Shown here in pieces: positions 9,201 through 15,680 of a stretch of 19,617 nucleotides of DNA. The position numbers and the translations under genes are program-made. The notes under the pieces are model-generated. The model had not been told where the DNA came from and made no database searches. It was given only the letters and a program-made list of their open reading frames with translations. Positions within the stretch are counted from its first letter, which is position 1. Each line of letters starts with the position of its first letter. The DNA is from JAISFI01 sp031552425 (GTDB lineage: Bacteria; Bacteroidota; Bacteroidia; Bacteroidales; Azobacteroidaceae), in the NCBI GenBank assembly GCA_031552425.1, contig JAVBMM010000195.1, positions 1 through 19,617 on the forward strand. Reading direction: 5' to 3'.

Positions 9201-9496
9201 TAGAACTCATCTCCTCCGATATTAGGAACATTGTAAGGGCCACAATGTACATCTGCAAAAGGACGAGCAGCGATAGTCAAATCTCCGTATTTAGAATTTT
9301 TCATTTGTATAAATGCCGATTTCCATGGCTCTTTGCCTGACAAAACACGGGATTTTATCAATGTCAGATCTGTTGCCGTATGAAGCATCCCTGGATGCAC
9401 AAAAGCAGCATAAGATGCTGAAGTACATGAAATAACAACAATTAAAAGCAGGCTTTTAATCATTTTTACAAAGTTAGTTCGAGTTGATTGTTTCAT
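6206..9496 (-). CDS. Secreted multidomain alginate_lyase-superfamily (PF05426, PL38-like) polysaccharide lyase with T9SS tail
   Basis: The 1096-residue protein has a signal peptide (about 1-30, ending ASYA). A PF05426-type alpha/alpha-barrel lyase domain follows at about 33-380. Visible hallmarks are FVHPGMLHT, FAYTMALLWAVTGDQRYAEK, NGNWDAAIEQTM near 197 and GQCQESGRDQGHTQMG near 245, where Asn, Arg and His of the active site are expected. Two related beta-rich modules follow (about 388-563 and 577-755). Next come a cadherin-like beta-sandwich (about 763-855), a jelly-roll-like domain (about 861-1020) and a T9SS type A sorting domain (about 1034-1096, NLKVYPGN to KKVVVK). It should degrade a uronate polysaccharide by beta-elimination at the cell surface. 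PL38 is the best family guess; substrate is inferred. It is the second gene of a tandem pair with its paralogue 37 bp upstream, a gap that is almost pure A/T. Confidence 0.82.
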   Translation of the reverse strand: MKQSTRTNFVKMIKSLLLIVVISCTSASYAAFVHPGMLHTATDLTLIKSRVLSGKEPWKSAFIQMKNSKYGDLTIAARPFADVHCGPYNVPNIGGDEFYQDGNFAYTMALLWAVTGDQRYAEKSIEILNAWSYKLVSVTNSNRELKVGVAGIKYLNAAEIIKYTYTGWSTQDQNKFKSMILDVWYNVIKDFKPATTNGNWDAAIEQTMMCIGIFLDRQDIFDKAYERLTKGKVNGSIQYYFSETGQCQESGRDQGHTQMGISYLCNACEVAWVQGYDAYSLYDNRLLKGYEYTSKFMLGEDVPYTKYKIFNGSYVYGDTISQDGRGSYSPIYELVYHHYHGRKNLSMPYTWRVLKQIRNEQSKDGFIPWTTLAWADENMEITPVVVPNINMSQWEFVSGSSSVYKPLPKGYGVRSGSGSSYEPFFSRSEETFEGQPAIQTTWTGTTGNANYFITPYVDLDAGDYEIVFYVKGSGFIRTLNLCTSNVAESDRRSREPTGTTGFTYSTRPMGNTVTAQLFRDWTPIRVMVTVTQQGSYSLNFAHNNINGDPDNPLLISGISMNKLASSEIPQGKLVQITNIGMSNWSHVDGSSTAYQPLPDGYGNGGNNAATRSTEYYSRSTETFNGHPVMKMTYGGSAGSCAYFITPSFYLPKGEYELKFYVKGKGYFRSVNVCTVNTPEENRRTASSENLTSGVGATYILRPMGTSSKAQTIADWTLKSQVFAVDTAGLYQLNFGHNNETNGNEFYVSGISLTKTDQPEENADCLFNDLLLYDPSCTKKHPEKLPQFDYDVSNYTVELPFTYSGGVPYVYPIGKNQEEIIVEQATSLLAPNNIATINMKSTDGSVTKNYTVTFEQSKDFISGCFTDFKSTPLVDFIVPNSGGVFANEKLFNHGLYWGDNSTRPNSSGSYELITPPLVNGMGIVSFYVKDYVNVSSQDINTSSLVVRYRMHTSDPWIRIDSIPAADITSEMGWVYKSYVLNKVASLGEGTPEVSFCILQTGGQANNSRDFVLDDFRITAYAGTSLKDNLFEEGNLKVYPGNQSVIIEQEGNVFYQLYTLTGQLVSSGYFTGKASVPVRYSGLYIAKVGTQSKKVVVK

Positions 9497-9533
9497 CTTT
9501 ATTTTTTATTTATTTCTAAATTTATTTATTGTT

Positions 9534-9926
9534 TTACGGAATCTGTTTACTCAAAGAAATCTTTGATATCAAAAGGGGAGTATCCGGATTTCCATCCATG
9601 TTATTATGAGCAACATTCAATGCATATTTAGCTTTTTCAGTCACCTTAAAAACAGATTTATACGGTATCCAATTTTCATGAAGCTTTGCCTTTACAGTCT
9701 CTCCCATCGGTCTGGAAACATACGTTATTCCTCCTGGCTTCAAATTTCGTGCCATTGTTGTCCTTCTATTTCCTTCAGGAACATCTGCCGTACAAAGGTT
9801 GACAGACCTAATATAACCGGATCCTTTTACATAAAATGTAACTTCATAATCTCCAGGTGTCAATTCCACATAGGGAGTAATAAAATATGCGCTATTTCCC
9901 GGAGTACTTGAAAAAGTCATTTGCAA
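9534..9926 (-). pseudogene. 3' part of frameshifted lyase gene: detached beta-rich module
   Basis: This open frame encodes the C-terminal part of a beta-rich module (NSAYFITPYVELTPGDYEV, VKGSGYIRSVNLCT, VSRPMGETV, VAHNNMDGNPD). It matches module 1 of the 1096-residue neighbour almost segment by segment. It lacks its own signal peptide and a credible start (only a TTG or an internal ATG). Extending it upstream in the same frame gives KYFAKSQEEFNGENVLQMTF, aligning with FSRSEETFEGQPAIQTTW of the paralogue. It is therefore the tail of the gene beginning at 11203, shifted by one base at 9969-9971. Rejoined, the product would be about 556 residues and would end after one module with no T9SS domain. 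Confidence 0.8.
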
Positions 9927-11203
9927 GACATTTTCACCATTAAATTCTTCCTGAGATTTAGCAAAATATTTCCGGAATCTCCTGCTCTCACAGAATATCC
10001 TTCAGGAACCGCATCATAATTTGAACCAGAATGCTTCCATTGAGACATATTTAAATTAGGCACAGGCACATTCACAGAATTAACTTCCGGAGCATATAAC
10101 AAAGAAGTCCAAGGCATATATCCGTCTTGTGGTTTTTCGTTACGGTTTATATTCAGTAGTCTCAAAGTATAAGGCATTTCCAAACCTTTACGGACATGGT
10201 AGTGATGGTAAGGCAATTCATAAATAGGATTACATCCACCCCTTCCCTTTTTAGAAATAGTATCTCCAAAAACATATTTTCCGTAATACGTTTGGTATCG
10301 TACATAAGGAACATCTTCCTTTAACAAGAATTTTGCAGTATATTCAAAACCTTTCAATAAACGGTTATCATAAAGAGAGTATGCATCATAGCCTTGCTTC
10401 CATGCCACTTCACAGGCATTACAAATGTAAGACAATCCCATTTGTGTATGTCCTTGATCACGTCCGCTTTCCTGACATTGCCCTGTTTCACTGAAATAGT
10501 TATCAATTGCACCATTAGAATCTCCTACTGTTAACTGATGGTAAGCCCGATCAAAAATATCTTTGCGATCAAGAAAGATTCCGATACATAGCATGGTCTG
10601 CTCCATGGAGGCATCCCAGTTTCCGTTGACCAAAGGTCTGAAATCTTTGATTCCTTCATACCAAATATCCAGGATCATTTTTTCAAAAGCATCCTGGTCT
10701 TTCTTTTTCCAATTTTTATAAGTATATCGAATGATTTCAGCAGCATTCAAATATTTGATACCTGCCACTCCAATCTTCAATTTTTTTGATTCCAGGGTCA
10801 CCATTTTCAAGGTATACGACCAAGCATTCAGTATTTCAATCGATTTTTCAGCATATCTCTGATCTCCCGTTATCACCCAAAGTAATGCCATAGTATAAGC
10901 AAAATTTCCATCTTGATAGAATTCTGTCCCTCCGTTATTGGGTTTGTTATGTGGCCCATTTGCTACATTTTCGAAAGGACGTGGAGCCTTATTTAAGTCA
11001 GCATATTTAGAATTCTTTAATTCCCCAAAAGCGGAAAACCATGGTTCTTTACCTGATTGTACACGAGATTTTAAATCTTCCAAATCTGATTTTGTATGAA
11101 GCATACCAGGATGAACAAATTGGGCAATAGAAGATTGTCCGTAACAAATAATCAAAACGAAAAAGAAGATTCTCAAGAATGCAGTTTCAAATCGTTGTTT
11201 CAT
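9917..11203 (-). CDS. Alginate_lyase-superfamily (PL38-like) secreted lyase, truncated by frameshift
   Basis: The frame encodes 428 residues: a signal peptide (1-28, ending SSIAQ), then a complete PF05426-type lyase domain (about 30-375). It shows QFVHPGMLHT, FAYTMALLWVITGDQRYAEK, NGNWDASMEQTM near 193 and GQCQESGRDQGHTQMG near 241. It is very similar to the catalytic part of the 1096-residue neighbour, so the two are tandem paralogues. A new beta module starts near 385 (NLNMSQWKH), but after GDSG near residue 411 the reading frame changes to unrelated residues and stops. The rest of the module continues in another frame. The catalytic domain is whole, so the truncated protein may still be active. 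It is the first gene of the second PUL transcript and has its own putative promoter. A sequencing error is a real alternative. Confidence 0.8.
   Translation of the reverse strand: MKQRFETAFLRIFFFVLIICYGQSSIAQFVHPGMLHTKSDLEDLKSRVQSGKEPWFSAFGELKNSKYADLNKAPRPFENVANGPHNKPNNGGTEFYQDGNFAYTMALLWVITGDQRYAEKSIEILNAWSYTLKMVTLESKKLKIGVAGIKYLNAAEIIRYTYKNWKKKDQDAFEKMILDIWYEGIKDFRPLVNGNWDASMEQTMLCIGIFLDRKDIFDRAYHQLTVGDSNGAIDNYFSETGQCQESGRDQGHTQMGLSYICNACEVAWKQGYDAYSLYDNRLLKGFEYTAKFLLKEDVPYVRYQTYYGKYVFGDTISKKGRGGCNPIYELPYHHYHVRKGLEMPYTLRLLNINRNEKPQDGYMPWTSLLYAPEVNSVNVPVPNLNMSQWKHSGSNYDAVPEGYSVRAGDSGNILLNLRKNLMVKMSCK
9969..9971 (-). other. Frameshift site in the shorter lyase gene
   Basis: The minus strand reads GGA AAT ATT TTG at this point. 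Adding one A to the AAA run (TTT at 9969-9971 on the plus strand) gives GGA AAA TAT TTT GCT, i.e. G-K-Y-F-A. This restores the frame into the downstream module and the alignment with the paralogue. One missing base in a short homopolymer explains the break. Confidence 0.75.
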
Positions 11204-11229
11204 GGTATTTCATATGTATTTTTGTTTTA

Positions 11230-11237
11230 CAAAGGTA
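11230..11237 (-). promoter_or_regulatory. Putative -7 box for the lyase pair
   Basis: On the minus strand this is TACCTTTG, matching TAnnTTTG, 26 bp upstream of the ATG ending at 11203. A TTTG-like -33 candidate (in TATTTTGCAAATAG) lies about 25 bp further upstream, wider than the usual 19-21 bp, so activation may be needed. Confidence 0.45.
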
Positions 11238-11240
11238 AGA

Positions 11241-11289
11241 AGGCTGCAAGCCTAACTATTTGCAAAATAAGACCAAAATATTGCAAAAT
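11241..11289 (-). promoter_or_regulatory. Candidate operator/activator sites upstream of the lyase pair
   Basis: A 13-bp dyad AGGCT-GCA-AGCCT (11241-11253) lies just upstream of the -7 box. Two perfect 9-bp direct repeats TTGCAAAAT (11260-11268 and 11281-11289) lie upstream of it, 21 bp apart, which is two helical turns. This layout suits binding of a dimeric activator on one DNA face. No regulator gene is in the window to pair with it. Confidence 0.4.
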
Positions 11290-11320
11290 CAATTCAAAAG
11301 GATTACTCATTTAAAATGTA

Positions 11321-11360
11321 AAAACCGGCTTGTACCTCCTTTTAAGTACAAACCGGTTTT
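11321..11360 (-). terminator. Strong hairpin terminator closing the main PUL operon
   Basis: AAAACCGGCTTGTAC (11321-11335) pairs with GTACAAACCGGTTTT (11346-11360). This is a 15-bp stem with one C/A mismatch and a 10-nt loop, 80 bp past the stop of the 791-residue gene. Each strand ends the stem in TTTT, so it can act in both directions. It separates the SusC-to-791 operon from the lyase pair. Confidence 0.8.
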
Positions 11361-11439
11361 AAGTTCAAATTCTTAATTCAATTGAATATCTATCAATATT
11401 TTAGATACAATATAGAAATTTAAATTTGTTTGAGCTCAC

Positions 11440-13815
11440 TTATTTAGATAAAAACTTAAACGTTTTCACGCTACCATCTTCGTAAGTTACTTTTTTGATA
11501 TAAATACCTCTCATGTTAGGTTCTTTAATTTGAAGCCCGGTGAGGGTGTAATACAACTCTGACACCACTTTTGAATCTATTACCATTTTATCTATTGAAG
11601 TATTTACATAAGGAGACCAACGTAAGTTATCAATAGAAGTCTGGCCACTACTAGCATTTTTAAAAATGATGGTTGTAGGTTGATTGAGATTAATACTGAT
11701 ATCTTTTGAAGTAACTACCCAAGGAGTTCCTACAATAGAAACTGTTTCCAATAAATTTTCAGGAGCCTCAGAGCCTTTATACATTTCAAGTTTAACAGAT
11801 CCGGATAACATACGAACATCTATATTAAAACTATCTAAAGTAGGAAATACCACTGTCATAATTCCTGTACCCCCAGGCATGAGAACAGTTTTTCCATCTA
11901 TTAGTTTGTCAGATGATGCGGATGATGTATTGGCAAAAGTGTAAGTAAGAGCACCAACTGTTACAGTACCTGCTGCAAAATTATTAAAACCAGCATCTGA
12001 GAAAGTTTCAGTATTTGTTTGGGCAGCACCGATCGGAGCTTTATAGATATCAGACTTCACGATAGAAGCCGCATCAGAAGCTACTACTTGATAATATATG
12101 TTTTGTCCGGCACTCAAAGCTGGAGAAAATTCAGTAGTTTCATACATACCTCCATTCAATGCCATTGGTACAGCACCTCCTGTCAAATTCGCATCAACAC
12201 CCCAACGAGCCTCTACATACGAAATATCCGTATCAGTAATTTTTGCTGTAATCTTTATATCTTGAGCGCTATTAGCAAAACGAGGGTTAGTATAGAAATC
12301 TTCAATTACCGGCAATTTGTTTGCATTATAAGGAGTCAATGTAATATTATCTAAACCGGTTTGAACTGTTCCGGTACCTTCCACATACATTTTAATCTTA
12401 ATCGGGCCATTATAATCAATATTTACTGTTCTTTGTACAAATATAGCGCTTTTGACTATTTCGGTAGCCGATGCAATATCTTCAAATCCGGAACCTTTAT
12501 CTACTGCTACTTTAAAAGTAAGGGTTGTATTACCGGTAGTATTAGATTTTATCCAATAAACTAAAGAACCTACTCCATTAGGAAATTCTACTGTTTGTAT
12601 AGATGGAGTTGTTACGGTTAAAGATGCCGAATATCCGGCTTCATAAAATAAATTTGAAGAACTAAATGTAAACGAAGAAGCCGCATCATCCCAATTGGCA
12701 TCATTCAATTGTCTTCCATCAAAATTCTCATTAATCAACAAATTTACTTCAGCTTTTGCAATAGCATTAAAAGTAGTGGTAGCTATAGGAGAATCATCTG
12801 TCCCTGCTTTAAATGCACCTACAGGAGCTGTAAGCGTATATGTTTTACCTGCGGTCAAAGACACCGGAACAGAAACTATATTGTCATTTATTTCTACATC
12901 ATTTAATGCAATATTTGTGGAAGAAGTTCCGTCAAATAAAGTAATCACTCCTGTGCCCTTAGTTACATTTTTATTAAAGGTAATGGTTGCAGTGGTAAAT
13001 ATAGAGGCTGCCACAGAAGAACCATTTTCAGGGGAAATGGTATTTACTTTCAAAGCTGAAGTTGCCACAGCTTCTGACCAACTTGTGGAAACACGTACTC
13101 CTCCTACTTGAAATCTAGCACCATTATTGCCACTAGATTTGATCATCAAGTAACCTAAAGAAGAGGGAGCAGATGTTCCTTCCGAATTTACCTGACTAGG
13201 AGTTGGTTCTACTAATGATCCTACTAAAGGATTGACAAATAAAGATGCTTCTTTAGTACTAAAATCGTATTTAAGTACAATTAGATAAGTCGTATTGGGT
13301 ATTTTAGTAGAATCTGCATCCCATTTAATATCTTTAGCAGTTCTTGAAGCCCTTGTTACCCCTATTTTAAATGGGTTTCCATTGCCTCCAACTAGTTTTC
13401 CAGCCCATGCTTTCATCTTAGATTCAGTAGAAATATCAGACAGACCCATAATTTCAGATTGACTTTGGCTTTGATTTACAGTAACCTTGTATAAATATGA
13501 AAGATATACTACCCCTGAATTAACAGCCGCAAACGCACGGGTTGAGAAATATCCAGTCGAAGCTCCTGAAGTATAATTATTTTGAACAGATTGACCTAAT
13601 CCGGAAAGAACATAACTTCCTCCTGCATCAGTATATGACAACGCTTCTCCAAAATATCTGTGACCATTTCCTCTATCAGCACTTGTACTCCAAGTTGTTA
13701 CTGCTGCTGCATCCAAACTATCTGCCGCATAGTCAAACGTCTCGTCAAATATCACTGTAGCCTTGGATGACACAGCGATCATGACAACAAATAAAAATGT
13801 AAATAACTTTTTCAT
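11440..13815 (-). CDS. Secreted multidomain beta-sandwich protein with C-terminal T9SS-like sorting domain
   Basis: The 791-residue product has a signal peptide (MKKLFTFLFVVMIAVSSKA). The first domain resembles a LamG/concanavalin-like jelly roll (about 22-250, ending GGVRVSTSWSEAV). An SbsA-type Ig-like domain (Big_5-like, NTISPENGSS to TTTFNAI) follows at about 258-350. A beta-sandwich with an NENFDG start covers about 355-495, an Ig/FN3-like segment about 500-595, and another beta-sandwich about 600-735. The tail (YYTLTGLQIKEPNMRGIYIKK then KTFKFLSK) looks like a T9SS/Por sorting domain. I see no catalytic motif. Its place after the PL6 gene, 31 bp away and before the terminator, suggests a cell-surface accessory or glycan-binding protein of the PUL. 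Domain boundaries are approximate. Confidence 0.75.
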   Translation of the reverse strand: MKKLFTFLFVVMIAVSSKATVIFDETFDYAADSLDAAAVTTWSTSADRGNGHRYFGEALSYTDAGGSYVLSGLGQSVQNNYTSGASTGYFSTRAFAAVNSGVVYLSYLYKVTVNQSQSQSEIMGLSDISTESKMKAWAGKLVGGNGNPFKIGVTRASRTAKDIKWDADSTKIPNTTYLIVLKYDFSTKEASLFVNPLVGSLVEPTPSQVNSEGTSAPSSLGYLMIKSSGNNGARFQVGGVRVSTSWSEAVATSALKVNTISPENGSSVAASIFTTATITFNKNVTKGTGVITLFDGTSSTNIALNDVEINDNIVSVPVSLTAGKTYTLTAPVGAFKAGTDDSPIATTTFNAIAKAEVNLLINENFDGRQLNDANWDDAASSFTFSSSNLFYEAGYSASLTVTTPSIQTVEFPNGVGSLVYWIKSNTTGNTTLTFKVAVDKGSGFEDIASATEIVKSAIFVQRTVNIDYNGPIKIKMYVEGTGTVQTGLDNITLTPYNANKLPVIEDFYTNPRFANSAQDIKITAKITDTDISYVEARWGVDANLTGGAVPMALNGGMYETTEFSPALSAGQNIYYQVVASDAASIVKSDIYKAPIGAAQTNTETFSDAGFNNFAAGTVTVGALTYTFANTSSASSDKLIDGKTVLMPGGTGIMTVVFPTLDSFNIDVRMLSGSVKLEMYKGSEAPENLLETVSIVGTPWVVTSKDISINLNQPTTIIFKNASSGQTSIDNLRWSPYVNTSIDKMVIDSKVVSELYYTLTGLQIKEPNMRGIYIKKVTYEDGSVKTFKFLSK

Positions 13816-13846
13816 GACTTAATAAATTAAACTGATTAATACTAGT

Positions 13847-15181
13847 TTATTTTCTCAACCAACTTACGCCTGTGTTGCTTGTAGTTGGTTTTATTTTTGA
13901 TTTCATATCCTTGATTTCCTTTTTTACTATTTTCTCAAAATCTGATGAGGGGTAAACAGTAATATCTTTTTTAGGAAAATCAACCAAGAGTCCTTCATTA
14001 TAGAAGTTCTGATTCCAGGTAATGTCAGGTTTCAGGTCAGGGCGTGAGATTTTAACAGCTATATTCTGCAGATCATTATTAAAAATCACATTATGCTCGA
14101 CAACAGATTTTACAGGAGGTAATACATATTCAGGTTTATCATTATGAAAACTGATATTCATGGCTTGTTTACAGTTTACAAATGTATTGTATTTGAAAAC
14201 GAGATTTTTCACTTGGGAGTAATCATAAAGAGCCGCGTTTTCTCTTCCCCTCATTACACATAGTGAAGCATAATAATCCGTTCCTGTCAAATTCTCCAAG
14301 TAATTACCTGCAATAACATGATTTTCTCCGACCACCCTTATACCAGCTGTATTAGGCTTATGATTCCCATGAAAATAATTACCGGTAACAACACAATTAT
14401 TTCCTTGACGTAATACCAAGCCAGCTGAAACTTCATAGAAAACATTATTTCTGTAGGTATTCCCACAAGATTTATTGGAAATACATTCTACTTCTCCGTT
14501 GCAACGTTCGAAATAATTATCTTCTACTGTTACATTTGCATAATGCATGGAGGTTCCACTTACTCCTACACGGATAGTTTCTTGCCCATTCATCTCTTTA
14601 CCGTTTTCATCCAATATGGATTTTCTATACCCAAAATAGTTATGGTCTATCCGGTGAGAAGGGGCATATACTGCCGTGTCTAATTCAATAACCAATGTTG
14701 GTGACAAATGATATTTATTCGTAAAAGAACAATGATCTATCCGGTTGCGGATTCCACTTACAGATAACCAACGTATGCTCAATTGAGGATCTTCAGGATT
14801 ATAACTATCTATACAAATATTGGTTATACGACAATCTTCAGTCCCTTTTTTAAATTCAATTACATTTCGCCTAAAAGCTTGTCCATCTTTGAACCAAAGT
14901 CCCGAAACAACAGCATACTTTCCACCTATTTCCAAACGGGATTCTCCGGAAAGGACAACCGCTCTCGGTCCTTCTGCAATAAGAAGAACCGGTTTTGCGT
15001 TTGTACCTTCTGCATTTAATTTTATTACCTGACTTTTCCAAATGCCGGATTTCATTATAAGTGTATCACCTGCCACCCAAGTTTGCGCTCCGATTTCTTT
15101 GGCAGAACTTACCCAAACTGTGCGGGCAGAAGCATTCATAAAGAATATGGCACATGCTATTATCGGCAATATTTTTTTCAT
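13847..15181 (-). CDS. PL6 family polysaccharide lyase (alginate lyase / chondroitinase B-like)
   Basis: The 444-residue exported protein is a right-handed beta-helix lyase of family PL6. The signal peptide runs to about residue 19 (MNASA-RT). Typical family blocks are RIDHCSF, RIDHNYFGYR, GQETIRVG, EVECISNKS, YRNNVF, GLVLRQGNNCVVTGNYF and NTAGIRVVGENH. Counting from the ATG at 15181, K237 and R258 have the 21-residue spacing of the catalytic Lys/Arg pair (K250/R271 in Pedobacter chondroitinase B, K220/R241 in AlyGC). E230 and E232 match the calcium ligands 7 and 5 residues before the Lys. The residue after the Arg is Gln259, where His272 sits in chondroitinase B. An upstream in-frame GTG (15187) is less likely than this ATG, which starts a better signal peptide 8 bp after the previous stop. 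Alginate is the favoured substrate. Confidence 0.88.
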   Translation of the reverse strand: MKKILPIIACAIFFMNASARTVWVSSAKEIGAQTWVAGDTLIMKSGIWKSQVIKLNAEGTNAKPVLLIAEGPRAVVLSGESRLEIGGKYAVVSGLWFKDGQAFRRNVIEFKKGTEDCRITNICIDSYNPEDPQLSIRWLSVSGIRNRIDHCSFTNKYHLSPTLVIELDTAVYAPSHRIDHNYFGYRKSILDENGKEMNGQETIRVGVSGTSMHYANVTVEDNYFERCNGEVECISNKSCGNTYRNNVFYEVSAGLVLRQGNNCVVTGNYFHGNHKPNTAGIRVVGENHVIAGNYLENLTGTDYYASLCVMRGRENAALYDYSQVKNLVFKYNTFVNCKQAMNISFHNDKPEYVLPPVKSVVEHNVIFNNDLQNIAVKISRPDLKPDITWNQNFYNEGLLVDFPKKDITVYPSSDFEKIVKKEIKDMKSKIKPTTSNTGVSWLRK

Positions 15182-15189
15182 TTCCACGC

Positions 15190-15666
15190 TTAATTAATCG
15201 TTACTTTGTAGATGTACAAGGAACTGGAACTTCCGTTAGCCACACACACTTGTGTAACACCTTCCGACAATTTCACGGTATAAGCGGTTTGCTTTTTAGT
15301 CAACAAAATCGGTTCTCCAACATCCGACCATTTACCGTTTTTCATCTCACGTACAATCATCGGATTTCCATCAGTTCCAACAGAAGCTTCAATAATTACC
15401 TCTTTTCCTGCTTCCGGAAATTCGATGGACCCTTTCTTGCTCATTTTATCCAAAATCATCCGTTTAACACCTTTCCCATCTTTTTGAAATAATACGGTTT
15501 TGTTAAACTTTACTCCATTGATAGTTCCGGAATTGAAAGTTCCCGATTCCGGACGTTCGGTTACGGCCTCCCCCCAAGAATCATCATTAAAATTATACAC
15601 TTTTTGTGCATTGGCCGACAAGCTGAATACAGCTATAAATGCGGCGATCATTAATAAATTTTTCAT
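15190..15666 (-). CDS. Small secreted beta-rich protein of unknown function in the PUL
   Basis: The 158-residue product has a standard signal peptide (MKNLLMIAAFIAVFSLSANA, then QKVYNF). The mature part is about 138 residues and looks all-beta: a VYNFNDDSW opening, NGVKFNKTVLF, a GSIEFPEAGKEVIIEAS strand pair, and a closing AYTVKLSEGVTQVCV and SLYIYKVTIN. That layout (YNF start, YIYKVT end) recalls beta-sandwich domains attached to secreted pectate-lyase-type enzymes, but no family is firmly recognised. It lies 14 bp after the SGBP gene and 8 bp before the PL6 gene, so it is probably made with the lyase. A glycan-binding partner or a detached accessory domain of the lyase is possible. Confidence 0.75.
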   Translation of the reverse strand: MKNLLMIAAFIAVFSLSANAQKVYNFNDDSWGEAVTERPESGTFNSGTINGVKFNKTVLFQKDGKGVKRMILDKMSKKGSIEFPEAGKEVIIEASVGTDGNPMIVREMKNGKWSDVGEPILLTKKQTAYTVKLSEGVTQVCVANGSSSSLYIYKVTIN

Positions 15667-15680
15667 ACGATTACTATTAT

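Noticed and set aside
12695..13111. A 138-codon plus-strand open frame inside the 791-residue gene
   Set aside because: It is antisense to a gene with a signal peptide and clear domains; its product has no family resemblance or credible leader. It is a shadow frame.
15182..15187. GTG start two codons upstream for the PL6 gene
   Set aside because: The ATG at 15179-15181 begins a standard MKK signal peptide and leaves a normal 8-bp gap; GTG starts are uncommon here.
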